This document shows, piece after piece, positions 48,658 through 61,299 of a stretch of 64,000 nucleotides of DNA; position 1 is the stretch's first letter, and the number at the start of each line of letters is the position of its first letter. Position numbers and translations under genes: made by a program. The stretch comes from Cymbidium sinense (lineage: Eukaryota; Streptophyta; Magnoliopsida; Asparagales; Orchidaceae), in the NCBI GenBank assembly GCA_021442155.1, contig CM038214.1, forward strand, positions 21,043,808 to 21,107,807. The letters are read 5' to 3'. The notes under the pieces were generated by a model. The model had not been told where the DNA came from, ran no database searches, and saw only the letters and a program-made list of their open reading frames with translations.

Positions 48658-50667
48658 GGGTTTATGTTTAGGTTTAGGTTTATTAGGATTAAGGGTTTAG
48701 GTTTATTTTTAAAATTATTTAGTTACTTTAGGTTTAGTGTGGTTTGGTTTAAGTGTGGTGTCAGGTTGGTTTAGAGTTTAGGTTTAGTTTAGTGATTAGC
48801 TTTTATGGTTTAGGGTTAAGGTTGAGAGAAAGATTTAGTGATTAGGGTTGGGGAGGGCAGTAGGGTTTAGGGTTTAGGGTTTAGGATTTATGGTTTTAGA
48901 GTAGAGTTTATTTTTAAAATTAAGAAACCCATATAGGTTTATCTAGTAATTTAGTTTAATTTTATTTATTTTAGTTTACTTTATTTTTTATTTTATTTAG
49001 GTTTATTTTTATATATTTATTTAGTTTATTTATTTTAGGTTTATTTATTTTAGTTTAGGTTTTATTTTAGTTTATTTAGGTTTAGGTTTATTTTTAGTTG
49101 AGTTCTATTTTATTTTATTTTTAGGTTTAGGTTTTATTTTATTTTTAGGATTAGTAGGTTTTAATATTATTTTTTAGGTTTATTTTTAGGTTTTATTTTA
49201 GGTTTATTTTAGGTTTTCTTTTTAGTTTAGATTTAGGTTTATTTTAGTTATTTAATTTTATTTAGTTTAGGTTTAGGTTTAGGTTTATTATTTTAGTTTA
49301 GTTTATTTTAGTTTAGGTTTAGGTTTATTTTATTTTTAGATTTAGGTTTTTTTAGTTTAGGGTTTAGGTTTTATTTTTTTAATTATTTTGGTCTTTTAGA
49401 TTTATGTATTTATTTAGTTTTATTTTATTTTATTTTAGGCATATTTTATTTTTATTTTATGTTTAGTTTTATTTTATTTAGGTTTTTATTCTTAGGTTTA
49501 TTTTATTTTTAGTCTAGTTTAGTTTTATCTATTTATTTTAGTTTATTTTATTTTATTTTTAGGTTTAGGTTTAGGTTTTAGATTAAGTTTTATTTTATTA
49601 TATTTAGGTCTAAGTTTTTTTATTTAATTTATTTTATGTTTTTTTTAGTTTAGGTTAGTTTTGTGTTTTTATTTTTTGGTTTAGGTTTAGGGTTTAGTTT
49701 ATTGTTTAGCTTTATTAGGGTTTGGTTTAGGGTTTAGGGTTTAGGTTAGTGTTTTAATTTATTTTATTTTGATTTATTTATTATTTATTATTTTAAAATT
49801 AAGTAAATGGTAGGTTTAGTTTATTTAGTTTATTTTTTTATTTTAATTATAATTTATTTAGGTTTATTTTTTAATTTTATTTAGTTTAATTATTTATGCT
49901 TATTTATTTTAATTTAGCTTTTATTTTAGTTTATTTTTTTAGGTTTAGGTTTTTTTAGTTTAGTTTTATTTTTATTTTATTTTAGGTTTAGGTTTTTATT
50001 TTTATTTTAGGTTTAGGTTTAGGTTTTATTTTATATTTTTTTAGGTTTTAGGTATTTATTTTATTTTTTATTTTGGTTTTTTTTTATTTTATTTAAGTTT
50101 ATTTTAGTTTATTTTATTTTATTTTATTTTAGTTTAGGTTTAATTTATTTTAAGTTTAAGTTTAGGTTTTATTTATTTTTGTTTATTTAGTTTAGGTTTA
50201 TTTTATTTTTAGTTTAGAGTTTTGGTTCTTTTTCAAGTTTAGGTTTTATTTAGTTATTATTTTATTTTATTGTATGTTTAGTTTTATTGTTTAGGTTTTA
50301 TTTTTTAGTTTAGTTTAGGTTTTTATTTATTTTATCTTGTTTAGTTTTATTTTAGTTTTATTTTCTTTTAGGTTTAGGGTTTAGTTAATGTTTTATTTTA
50401 TTTTATTTTTTTTTATCATTTTCTTTTAGGTTTTATTTAGTTTATAGATTTAGCTTTGGTTTAGGTTTATGGTATTTTTTGGGTTTAGGGTTTAGGGTTT
50501 AGAGTTTAGGTTTTAGGGTTTTAGGTTTGGGTTTGGGGATTAGAGTTTATGGTTAGGTGGTGTGGTTTAGTTTAGGGTTTAGGGTTTAGTAGGAGTTTTG
50601 AGAGTTTAGGGTTTTGGATTTAGGTTTAGGGTTTATATTTCGTGTATGTGTTTTAGTTTAGGGTTTT
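48658..50667 (-). repeat. Degenerate telomere-like array (TTTAGGG orientation), block G
   Basis: Near-canonical at 48,658-48,905, 49,690-49,760 and 50,480-50,667. T-rich TTTATTTTAGG stretches lie between them. Landmarks near 48,911-48,940 (TTAAGAAACCCATATAGG) and 49,790-49,816 (AAATTAAGTAAATGGTAGG). Mirror image of blocks A-E. Confidence 0.88.
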
Positions 50668-51150
50668 GGATTTTTGGTTTTATTTTTAACAGAGAACAAA
50701 TTTAGATTCAACATTTCTTCTTTTTGATTTCATCAACCAAGTAATAGACCAAGTTTTCTAAAACCAGGCGATGATAGATAAAAAATGAGCACCCATAGAG
50801 CAAATCAAAAACTTTAGATAACTAGAACCATCTCTTCTATAAAGACACAGTTCCATAACCAGTAGATAGGATTGGCCATGCTTTCTCCTCCCCATCAACC
50901 ACCTAGGGCTCTCGACTAGCAGGATCCACCATCATATCCTTGATCTCTCCCTCCCCCACCACCATGGTTTTAACCTCCCTCGCTCTTCCCGCCTCCATAA
51001 CCACCACTGTTTCGACCACCACCTCCATATCCACCAGCACCTCCAGATCCCCCAACACCACTGCAATAACCTCCACCTCCACCTTCACCTCCATTGCCAG
51101 ATTTAGACTGAGCCTTGTGACCGATGTTCCGCCAAGGTTCCTCATTCTGG
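50668..51150 (-). pseudogene. GRP7-like retro-fragment, copy 7 (best preserved)
   Basis: Minus strand from about 51,146: N-E-E-P-W-R-N-I, then K-A-Q-S-K-S, and a glycine tail open for about 65 codons to the first stop (SGGAGGYGGGGRNSGGYGGG is readable), then GGGGGRDQGYDGGS to a second stop. The 3' UTR has the same words as the other copies (on the plus strand, AAGTTTTCTAAAACC, ATCAACCAAGTAATAG, ACATTTCTTCTTTTTG), and a decayed poly(A) lies at about 50,672-50,690. As the RRM is missing, no RNA-binding protein could be made. Confidence 0.82.
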
Positions 51151-52250
51151 TTTAGTTTAGGTGGGGTTTATTAGGTTTTAGGATTTATTTATTTTGTAAT
51201 TTATTTAGTTACTTTAAGTTTAGGTTTATGGTTTGGGGTTTAGGATTAGGGTTTAAGGATTTAGGGTTTGGGGTTTAGAGTTTAGGGTTTAAGATTTTGT
51301 GGTTTATGCTTTTAGGGTTTAGTGTGGTTGTTTTATGGTTTATGGTTTAGGGTTTTTGTGGTTTAGGGTTTAGGTTTGTAGGTTTAGGTTTTAGGGTAGG
51401 ATTTAGGGTTTATGGTTTTTTTTAAATTAAGCAAACCGATGTTTTATTTTATTTATATTATTTTAATTTTATTTTTTTTATTTTCTTTAGTTTATTTATT
51501 TAGGTTTATTTATTTATTTTAGTACTCTTTATTTTTTTATTTTTAGGTTTAGTTTATTTTATGAGCTTTATTTTATTTTATTTTAGGTTTAGATTTTAGG
51601 TTTTAATTTAGGTTTTTTTAGTTTAGGTTTATTTTTATTTTATTTTATTTTATTTAGTTTGGGGTTAAGGTTTACTTTATTTTAGGTTTAGTTAGTTAGT
51701 TTATTTTAGTTTATGTTTATGTTTATTTTATTTTGTTTATTTTAGGCCAGGTTTTTTTTTTAGGTTTAGGTTTTTTTTTTTAATTTATTTTAGATTTATT
51801 TGAGTTTAGGTTTTTTATTTAGTTTTTTATTATATTTTATTTTATGTTTATTTTATTTTTATTTTACCTTTAGTTTTTATTTTATTTAGGTTTTTTATTT
51901 TTAGATTTATTTTATTTTTTTAGTTTAGTTTAGGTTTTTAGTTATTTTATTTTAGTTTAATTTTTATTTTTTATATTATTTTATTTTTAGGTTTAGGTTT
52001 AAGTTTTAGTTTATTTTTTATTTTATTTAATTAATTTATTTCATTTAGGTTTAGGTTTTTTTATATATTTTATTTTTAGGTTTTATTTAATTTAGGTTTA
52101 GGCTTTGAGGGTTTTAGGGTTTAGGGTTTAGGATTTAGGGTTTAGGGTTTAGGGTTTAGGATTTAGGGTTTGGGGTTTAAGGTTTAGGGTTTAGGTTTAG
52201 GGTTTACATTTTGGTTTAATGTTCAGGTTTTAGTTTAGGGTTTAGGGTAT
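51151..52250 (-). repeat. Degenerate telomere-like array (TTTAGGG orientation), block H
   Basis: TTAGTTACTTTAAG flank (51,205-51,218), near-canonical TTTAGGG to 51,415, landmark 51,416-51,441 (TTTAAATTAAGCAAACCGATG), T-rich to about 52,100, near-canonical to 52,250. Confidence 0.88.
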
Positions 52251-52328
52251 TTGGTTTTTTTTTTAACAAAGAACAAATTATGATTCAACATTTCATCTTT
52301 TTGATTTCATCAACCAAGTAACAAAACA
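52251..52328 (-). pseudogene. GRP 3' UTR tail with poly(A), copy 8 (fused to LTR fragment)
   Basis: Poly(T) at 52,254-52,264, then the complement of the terminal GRP UTR (CATTTCATCTTTTTGATTTC, ATCAACCAAGTAACA), stopping at the same point as the plus-strand tail at 9,547. Confidence 0.8.
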
Positions 52329-52850
52329 GGGTAGTGAGGTAATCAAATGACCTCCTTGGGGCTAGCTAAAGCCTTGTGTTCCCGGGATATCCAGGCTATA
52401 TACCCATTACAATTCAATCTTATATAAATCAACACATGAATAGAGGAAAGAGAACTCAACATTCATACACTTAAGCTATAAGCACATGTATTTGTTATTT
52501 ATTTATAACTAGCATGATAACACATATTATTTTTCATTTATAAGCTTTTAAAAAATACATTTGGATTTAATAGTGATAATAGCCATGAATATATTAAATT
52601 AAATCAACACATGCAAGCTTACTAAAGCAAATCAATTTTATTTTACTTGGTTTTGAAAAGATGGATGCATGAATTCAAATGACATACCAAATTTAACATG
52701 ATTGGAAAGAGGACAATCAAACATAAGCATGTGATTCTTTCAACCAAAGTAGTTCTTAAGGATAATCAAATCAAATAAGATTATTTAAAGCAAACCAAAG
52801 CATATTTTTTAATTAAGTTTTGGATTTGATTTAATTTAAAGAGGAGAAGA

Positions 52851-53098
52851 GAAATCATCTCTTGTTATTTTAAACCCATTCTAACATTAATGATTTGATT
52901 TAATTTAAGGAAATATAATTAAGTTGATTTTATGGGTTAATTAGGTTGAACCCTTAATTAGATGAATTAATTATGAAATCATCACTTGTTGTTTTAAACC
53001 CATTCCCACATTAGTGATTTGATTTAATTTAAGGAAATATAACTAGGTTGATTTTATGGGTTAATTAAGTTGAACCCTTAATTAGATGTATTAAAGTA
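52851..53098. repeat. 124-bp tandem duplication inside LTR fragment X4
   Basis: GAAATCATCTCTTGTTATTT (52,851) recurs as GAAATCATCACTTGTTGTTT (52,975), and both continue through AATTTAAGGAAATATAA, a GGGTTAATTA word and AACCCTTAATTAGATG. A smaller duplication, GGAAAATAAACTTGCAATGA, follows at about 53,105 and 53,152. Neither is seen in X1 or X2. Confidence 0.85.
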
Positions 53099-55129
53099 TA
53101 TGCAAGGAAAATAAACTTGCAATGAGCCAACATGAAATGTCACCTTGCTTGGAAAATAAACTTGCAATGATCCTAGGAAATAAAAGGGGCATAATGCAAT
53201 TGGCTCATGATTAATAGTTAATTAGATTAACGGACTTAACTAATTACTCTTATGGTTTTCCCACCCATGTGGACTAACCATAATTTCATTAAACTCCTTT
53301 AGGTTATTAAATACCTAAAGATCTACCCCATGATTTAGTTCATTAAGGTGTGATGTGATTATGATTTCAATTTGATTAAGTGATTTAATTAATTAGTTAA
53401 ATCTTAATTAATTTCATTTAGAAAAAGGGTGAAATGAACTTAGGGAAAGAGGTCCCAACCCTATTCCTTAGTTCACTTAGTGTTGAACAATGATTAATAA
53501 ACTTAATTAACCAATTTATTATTGTTCATGGGATTTATTATTCATTAATTAACTTAAAAGAGTAGTTAAGGTTTAATTAGTCAATTTTCTTATCTAATTG
53601 AGCAATAAATCCCAAGAAAATCATGGGAGGCAAACATCATCCCATTAAATTAACCCACAAAATTTGAGATTAATTGCTCAAGTAATTAAAAAGTAATTAA
53701 GCGATTAATTTTTTAATTAAACCTTAATTACTATTCAAAATTAGTTAAGATCATTTTAATTATTTCACCTCTAGAATACCTTTAAAATGAGTATTTATTT
53801 GCATTTTTTATCTCTATATGATGTTTTATGATTTTTAGAATTTTTAGCCATTAAAAATGATTAATTAAGCCTAATCCTTTTGGCGCCACGTGGTGCATTG
53901 ATGTGGCGTGCTTTCCATGCGGTGTCGCGGGATTGGCTACTTAAAACTTATCTGACTCAACGCCTACATGGCAGTGGCATATGCACATTCTAGTCCACCA
54001 TCTGATCTAAGATTGGATGTATATGATTAATCCCACAGATTAATAGGATTAAATTAGATCGATCTAGCATATCTAATCACGACCTTTCGTTCCGATCATG
54101 TGGAACAGACGGTGCCTGATCTAACATCACACAAGTGAGGGATAATGGAGTCTATCTACCACTGGTCACTTGATCAAAGTTTACCCGAGCTTGGATCAAC
54201 TCCAAAAGGATCCCACACATTTACAACATAGATTGGAGGGAATCCAACGATCAAGATCACACGAGATGTAAGTTTTCTTCAAAGATCTCCAACCCATTTT
54301 AGCTAAGGATCGATTTTGGAAGCATACCTCACCGAAGCTCAAGACTGGTTTCTCTAACAATTGGATCAATTCCTTGACGTTTGCTCAAAAGGCCATGAAT
54401 CGATGATTTGGAGATCAGTTTTGATCGTAGTCCCACCTCCGATGCTTGAAAAGCTTGGCAGATGAATTATTCTTGCTCGATGAGGCCTAGGGAAGGTGTG
54501 TGGAAAGTTAATTTGTGTTTGATGGAGACATGACGAAGTTAGGCCAAAAATGGGAGTGTCCTATTTTGGGATGGACGGGAATGGCAATTTTTTATCAAGG
54601 AATGGGCTTGGGAGCTTAAGGATTGGCTATAGCAGCTCATCTTAGGTAGCTAAAACTCTAAAGAATAATTTTTGTGTGTGTTTAAGTGGAAACGATGGGG
54701 TGTATACCCCTTCAACTTGATCGGGCGGTGGGATTGGGTTTGACTTCTAGTGGCCGTCCGACCATCTCAAGGAGTCATGGGTGGAAGGGAGGAGGTGAGT
54801 TGGCTCACTTGGTTGTCAAGGTGTGGGGTGGTCGCCAAGGAGGAATCATGAGTGTCCTAAGGGTTTCAAATGCTTTAATGGGGAGGGTGAGGTGATTTTA
54901 CCTCTTATGGGTCATGGCTGACCTAACCATCCCATGGGTCATGGGTAGTGTCCTAGGTGGCTAGGTAGACCATTGGGAGATTACTAAGTGGCCAAGGAAT
55001 GGAAATGTCCACTTACATGGGTGATTGTCTCATGTGATGCCCTTGCCTAAGGGTATAATGATTATTTGGCATTGGATTTGATTTTGTCGATTTGAAATGA
55101 GCAAAGTGGATTAGCCCAAATTTCAAGTC

Positions 55130-55970
55130 AATTGGAGTTGATTTGGTTAGTTTGGCTCAATTTGACTCATTTAGGTCAAATTGGGTTAGGTTGTCAAGTT
55201 GACCAATTGGTCAAATGGGTCAAACCAAGGGTTTTAAGTTCATATGATCATTTGGGATATTTTTGGTTTAATTGGTTTGGTTTAGTTTGGCTTAGATTTA
55301 ATTTTGGCTCATTTGAATTCATTTTGGTCAAATGTTAAGTTGACCAATTTGACCTAATTGGCCAAATTGGCTTGGGCTGAGTTGGTTTGGCTTTTGTTGA
55401 CCAATCAAAGATGATTATGGCTTTTGTTTCAATTAATTTGATTTTGTTTTTGATTTAGGCCAACTTGAACCTTTAGGTCAAATTGGGCTAAGTAGGTCAA
55501 TTGGGTTCAATTGGGTCCAATCATGGCTTTGGTTAAGTTCAACATTCAATTTGGAATGAACTTAAGCCATTGGTTGCAATCAATTTGGTTTATAATTTGA
55601 TTTGACCTAATTTTGTCTTTTAGGTAAATTTGGGTCAACTTGGGTCAAGAGGGCCAATTGGGTTTGGTTTGACTCAATTAAAGGTCAAGTCATATTCAAA
55701 TATAGATTTTGATTTTGTATGAATCATTGGTTTAAAGGGATTTGGATTAGTTTGAAATTTGGCTAGTTTGGGTTCATATAGGGGTTGACTTGGTTAAATG
55801 ACCAAGTTGACTTAGTTTGACAATGACAATTGATCAACCTAGGGTGATCAACAATCATGATGAGAGTTTTTTGATGGGCTTGGTTCAATCTAATTTTTGT
55901 TGGATTAGAACTTGGCTCAAATAGGTCAAATTGGCTACTTTAGGTCAAGTTGACCAATTGGTTTAGTTGG
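55130..55970. promoter_or_regulatory. TTGACC/GGTCAA cluster in LTR fragment X4
   Basis: Dense TTGAC/GTCAA cores, including TTGACCAATTGGTCAA near 55,197-55,212 and TTGACCAATTTGACC near 55,339, at the position matching 33,440-34,150. Retention in two diverged LTR copies means the cluster belongs to the family. A WRKY-binding role is inference. Confidence 0.5.
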
Positions 55971-56604
55971 CTTGATTTTGGGTTGAGTTTATATATAGAT
56001 TTGGGATTGACATATAAATTCAATTGCAATTGGCTTGGGTTCAAATGGGTTTTGGTTCATTTGAACATTTCAAATCAAAAGGGTTAAGTTGGATTTGACT
56101 TTGGTTGATTTGGCTTGATGATTGTAGATTTCATATATATTTGTGAATACAATTGAAGGTATGATTGATTCATGAGAAAATAAAATGAATTTGGGTTTTG
56201 GAATGAAGGAATTTGGCCAAGTCCTTCGTCTTGGTTCATGCGGCTTAGGTTTGAATTTTGATTTGGTATGAAGGGTTTCAAGTTTGAATTTGATCATGGG
56301 CTTCAATCATTTGGTTTTGGAATTTGGGTTTGGATTTGGATTTGAATTTGATATTTTAATTGAACTTGAAGTTTGGTTTGAGAAGGAAAACATGGATTAG
56401 ATTTTGGTTGTAGGGTTGGTGGATTATCTTAATCCTTAAAGCATAAGCTAATCCTATGGTTAACCATTCTAAGTCTTTAGGCTTAGGTTAAGTGTTTACC
56501 TAATTGTTAGAAGTGTCTTATCACTAGGGAAGTCTTAGTGTATAGAAGACTCCTAAGTCTAAGATGGGAAGATTGAATCTGCACTCTAAAAGTGAGGTCA
56601 ACAG

Positions 56605-57766
56605 GCCTTAGGCTCCATAGTGTTACCCTTGGAGATAGATGATTGAAAGATCGAAGCCAAGTTTCACATTATAGACTCGGATACATCTTTTAAGGTTTGT
56701 TTAGAAGAACATGGATACATGAGAACAACATAGTTTTATTTTCTCTACATCAGTGTATGAAGTTTGTGAGAGGTGGGATCATCTACTATGTTAAAAGAGA
56801 TCTCAATCCATTTATAGTTCATGAGGTCGGCATATATGAGAATGCGGCTTACTACCTCCCTCAAAATCAACAAGTCTATTCTCATGAACTAGGCAAATAT
56901 TTATAAATAAAAGAAGAAAAAAAAGAAAGATAAAAAGAAAAAGAAAAGAAAATAGAAAATGAAAAAGAAAATAAAAGGGAGCAAAAATGGACTTGGAGGA
57001 GGAAGTGGAGCCTAACATTAGATTCCACCCATAGTTCATTACTCTATTTGAACATATGGGTAGGATGACCTAACCTCCACCAGGCAGAGGAAGAGGCCGC
57101 CTGTGGGAAGTCTTAGGGTGGAAAACCTCCTTATTGGACACTAAGTATAAGATATGTCCTAGCTACTTGGAGTACACCTACTATCCATATAGACTTAAAA
57201 TCTAGTTCATAGGATGAATCTTATATGATTAGCACACCAGCCAACTCTTCCCAATAGTGGATTCCCATGGAGGCGACACTTGCGCCAGATGGCGATGAAG
57301 ACCGGGCTCCAAAGCAAAGCATAAGTGTATCCAAGTCTATATGTGAAATAGTTAGGCATCGGTTTTGAACCTTAGCTCTAACCCCAATTTCCTCTCAAAA
57401 GTAGGTTAGTTAAGGAAGCCCCTAAGTCATCATAGGTGTGAAGACTCGAGGTTTTTTTGGAAGCATCATCCTCAAGTTGATGTCGAACTTGAGGATGTTT
57501 CATATTAAAATTTAATAGAATTACCTTTTGATTGGTACTTGTCTTGTGTTCATAATTTTGCAAAGAAAGGATTAATCCCACATACTTAATCAAAGCACAG
57601 GTCAGACTACTTTGAAAGAATATGTAAGAGCAAATGCAAAAGCTCTCAATCAATATCGGACTATGATTTGGGGTCCAAATGATGATGACTATTACTGCTT
57701 GGTCATCACTAATCATTTGGAATCTGATAGGTTCTTTTCAAATCATATTAACTCATATGAGGAGTT
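56605..57766 (+). pseudogene. Tat element 2 protease remnant and Lys/Glu linker
   Basis: The minus-strand counterpart of element 1 (21,550 to 20,400) is followed in order: post-protease region, a purine-rich stretch (56,905-56,985, AAAAGAAAGA-type, Lys/Glu/Arg codons) matching 21,190-21,300, the PPPGRGRGR-like region (57,075-57,100), and a poorly conserved zone with stops up to the RT lead-in. Confidence 0.65.
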
Positions 57767-59340
57767 ATGCTTAGAAACTTAGATGATCAAGATGATTTTG
57801 AAGTCAAAGATGCACCACTAGAGTTTAAAGAAGAGATCAAGTCAACCATTAATGAGCTCAATGAAATCAACTTTGGAACGGAAGAAGATCCACACCCGAC
57901 ATACATCAATTCTTTATTGAATGAAATTGAAACTAATGAAATAGTTAGGCTATTGATTGAGTTTAAGGACTACTTTTCATGGAGTTATGAAGATGCCTGG
58001 ATTGGCTCTCGATGTAGCAGTCCATAAACTAGTAATAGAGCTTACTGCTAACCTATCAAGCAAGCTCCTAGATGCATTCGATTAGGCATAGAACAATAGA
58101 TCATTTTTGAAGTCAAGAAACTGATTGATGATGGCTTCATCTGGGAAGAAAAATACCCTACTTGGTTAGCTAGCATCATCCCAGTTAAGAAAAAGAATGG
58201 CCAAATTCACATATGCATTGATTTTAGGGATTTAAATAAGGCATGTCCAAAAGACAAATTTCCACTACTAATCCCGAAGTTGATGGTAGACATTGCCTCA
58301 TCTCATGCGCCTTCTCTTTCATGGATGGCTCATATAGATATAACCAAATAAAGATGGTTCCTGAAGATGAAAGAAACACTACTTTTAGAACCCCTATCAA
58401 AATCTGTTGCTATAAGGTCATGCTTAAAAATGTCATTGCTAGATACCAGCGGGCTATGAATTGAATTTTTGATGAACTCATTTATCATCAGGTTGAGTGC
58501 TATGTTGATGATCTTTTGGTCAAAATAGAGAAAAGGAAGACCATCTCTTTAACTTGAGAGTAGTTTTCGAATAGTTATGATAATTTAACCTAAAAATGAA
58601 TCCTGTGAAGTGTGCATTTAGAGTAGCTTCAAGGAAATTCCTTGGGTTTGTTGTTTGACACCAAGGAATTGTAATCCATCTAGAGAAGATCAAGGTGATA
58701 TTAGAAATGCCACCCCCTAAAAGTTTAACTCAACTCAAATCATTCCAAGGTTGGCATATCTAAGATGCCTTATATCTAACCTATCGGAAGATGTCACCAT
58801 TCTCAAGATTTGTCAAAAGGATTCCAAGTTCAAGTGGGATGATAAATGTGAGCATGCCTTTGAAGACATCAAGCACCGATGACGCTAGTTCTAGCTGCTC
58901 ATACTTTACACTATTGTGTTAGATATCTCCCTTGGTGCTTTGTTGGCCCAAGCCAATGATGAAGGGATGGAAAATGCACTCTACTACCTCAATCATCATC
59001 TAATCACGACTGAGGCTAATTCTCCACCCACTGAGAAGCATTGCCTAACTTTAATCTTTGGGTAACGAAAGCTACAACACTATATGCTTCCTCATAAGGA
59101 ATTTAATTTCAAGGATCAATCCACTACAATATCTCATGACATGGTCGATGGTATCCGGATGGTTAGCACAACAGTCCATCATCCTCTCGCAGTTTGACAT
59201 TACCTTCATACCCCTCTGTGTGGTGAAAGGGCAAGCGCTAGTGGATTTCTTAGCAACACACCCACTTTCTGCTGACTCTCTGCTTAGTGATGATCTCCCC
59301 GATGAACAAATCATGAACTTAGGAGATACTAGCATTCACC
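57767..59340 (+). pseudogene. Tat element 2 reverse transcriptase, RNase H and connection, broken
   Basis: 57,767-58,027 is open and holds the pre-RT block (LLIEFKDYFSWSYEDAW). Next come KKNGQIHICIDFRDLNKACP (58,190-58,250), FSFMDGSYRYNQIKM with the first catalytic Asp (58,314-58,360), TTFRTPIKI, and YVDD at 58,501-58,512, so the RT catalytic pair is intact. RFLGFVV-like, EKIKVILEMPPP (58,685-58,720) and RNase H words (LYYLNHHL, EANSPPTEKH; 58,980-59,040) follow. The open stretch 59,058-59,345 is the connection (LSQFDITFIPL, VKGQALVDFLATHP) leading to the second RNase H. Stops and shifts break it into pieces. Confidence 0.87.
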
Positions 59341-59900
59341 GCTGAGAGATGTACTTTGATGGTGATGCTTCTTCTCAAAGAGGAGAAGAACAATAGTCTA
59401 CTATTCCAAGAAAGGCAAGGGTAGGAATAGTTCTCTTAACTCAGGCCCACAATGTGATGAGATTCTCATATCATCTATCTAATCTTTGCACCAACAGTGA
59501 AGTTGAATATGAGGCTCTGATTATTGGTATGGAGTTAGCCATTACTCTAAGCATCTAGAACATCAACATCTTTGGGGATTCTCAACTAATAATCAACCAA
59601 ATCACTGGGTCCTATAAGGTTATAAAGCCCAAGCTCCATCACTACCATAAGTACACCATGGAGTTGTTGGCCCAAATCTTAGAGGTTACCATTTATAAGA
59701 TTCCTTGATGAGAGAATGTCACAGTGTATGCTTTAGCCAAGCATGCCAAGGAGTTGGCATGTCTGGAGGATGAGTCCATATCAATAAAAATCCAAAATAG
59801 ACAAGTCTTATCCCTTATTGATATTAAACTTATCAAAAAGTACTCTCTTGAAGGGGAGGTTGCCATTATCAAGAAGTACGAGTAGTTAAATTGAAGGAAA
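59341..59900 (+). pseudogene. Tat element 2 second (archaeal-type) RNase H
   Basis: EMYFDGDASSQRGE (59,347-59,390, first Asp), GIVLLTQAHN, FSYHLSNLCTNSEVEYEALI (59,463-59,525, Glu), IFGDSQLIINQITGSYK (59,568-59,620, second Asp retained) and HHYHKYTMELLAQI are all readable, with few interruptions. This is the diagnostic additional RNase H of the Tat clade and is better preserved than in element 1. Confidence 0.85.
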
Positions 59901-61134
59901 CCATTCATAGATTACCTAAAAAAAGCCAAACTACCTCAAGAGAAATCTCAAGCCCATCATATGAAGTAGAGAGCACTTTCCTATGCTCTTGTGGATGATG
60001 TCTTGTATCATCAGTCTTTCAATCATATGTGGTTACGTTGTTTATATAAGCATGAAGCCAATAAGATTTTGACTGAGGTACACTCAGCATTATATGGAGC
60101 CAACCAACCCAGTCTAAAGATGAAAGCTAAGATCAAGAGACTAGGATACTTCTAGCCATCGATGATCAAATATTACATGGATATGACTAGGCGATGCCAC
60201 CAATGTCAAATACATGGTGTGGTCCTACACCAACCGCCAAACATTCTATATCTTACATTGGCCTCATGGCCATTCGAGAGTTGGGGTACTGACATAGTGG
60301 GTCTGATTGATCCTCCTTCTTTCAAGGGTCATCGATTCATCTTAGCTACTACTGACTACTTTTCTAAATAGGTGAAGATGATTATGCTTAGAGTGGTCAT
60401 AGCTCAGCATATGCTCCAATTTTTTAGGAACCATATCATATATAGGTTCAGTGTGCCTCGATGAATGATATCTGATAATGGTACTGCATTCAAGAGCACC
60501 AAGATCAACAACTTTGCCTAGAGATATAGCACAAATTGGAGATATTCTACTATTAACTACCTGAGGGGAAATGGCTTAACAGAAGCCTTCAATAAAACTC
60601 TCATCCAAATACTGAAGAAGACACTCAATAATAACAAGAAAAGTGGCATGAGCAGTTAGTTGAAGCCTTGTGGGCTTACTGCACCACATATAGAACTCCA
60701 ACTCAGTCTAGTCCTTCTGAAGCCGTTCAACCATTAGAAGTCCAACTCCCATCACTAATGACAGTTGTGCATTGTAAGATAATAATAGAGCATAATGCCA
60801 AGTTGTGGTTAGAAGAGCTTGAAGGTTTGGAGGAGAGATGTTTGCGGGCATGCCAAAACCTCAAGTTGTACAAAGCCACAATGATTCAAGCTCATAACAA
60901 GTTGGTCCATCTAGATCTTTTCAAGTAAGATAGATTAATTTAGTTCTAAGGACATCGATTATTGCCCATCATAAGATGGGAGGCAAGTTTGAACCCACTT
61001 GAGAAGGACCTTTTTCCATGGAGAAGGCCTACCAAGGAGGATCTTATCAGATTATTAATCATAAGGGAGAGTGCCCACTCAACAGTCTCTACTTAAAGAA
61101 ATATTATAAATCATGTTTGAAAATTCCATTTTGA
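59901..61134 (+). pseudogene. Tat element 2 integrase, full-length but interrupted
   Basis: HHCC zinc region: LYHQSFNHMWLRCL, EVHSALYGANQPSLKMKAKI and CHQCQIHGVVLHQPP (60,003-60,240). Catalytic triad: WGTDIVGLI (first Asp, about 60,283-60,310), MISDNGTAFKS (second Asp, about 60,466-60,500), and NGLTEAFNKTLIQILKKTL (Glu, about 60,571-60,630). The C-terminal stretch KMGGKFEP, EKAYQGGSYQIINHKGECPL and YYKSCLKIPF ends at a stop at 61,132-61,134. In-frame stops, for example after TDYFSK at about 60,369, show it is inactive. Element 1 lacks the last ~30 codons of this domain. Confidence 0.86.
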
Positions 61135-61299
61135 ATTCAATCTCTTCCATGTTGGAAGTATTCTTGTTTGTGAATCTGCACATGATGTGTTTATGGTAGG
61201 TGTAAGGAACCCGAGTGTCATCCTATCCTTCATTGAAACAACACAAGCACAAACTACACATAACCATATAAAACAAACACATATCTTTTATATTGGGCT

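Larger units (their letters stand above)
52329..56600 (-). mobile_element. LTR fragment X4, minus orientation, tip intact
   Basis: Paralogue of 30,650-35,309 over its whole length: TTAATTAA-rich zone, the GCGCCACGTGGTGC zone (53,883-53,896, containing a G-box CACGTG), a GC-richer middle (54,100-55,070), a TTGACC/GGTCAA cluster (55,130-55,970), a TTTGATTTG zone, and the tip GAGGTCA at 56,600. The inner end is truncated at the GRP tail. It carries X4-specific tandem duplications. Open frames (for example 54,686-54,895) have no family signature. Its orientation is opposite to that of Tat element 2, so it is not that element's own 5' LTR. Confidence 0.6.

Noticed and set aside
54686..54895. 69-codon Gly-rich frame inside LTR fragment X4
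   Set aside because: Not conserved at the matching position of X2 (32,900-33,250), and no domain.
57378..57716. 112-codon minus-strand frame within Tat element 2
   Set aside because: Antisense shadow of the protease-RT linker. The sense strand aligns with element 1.
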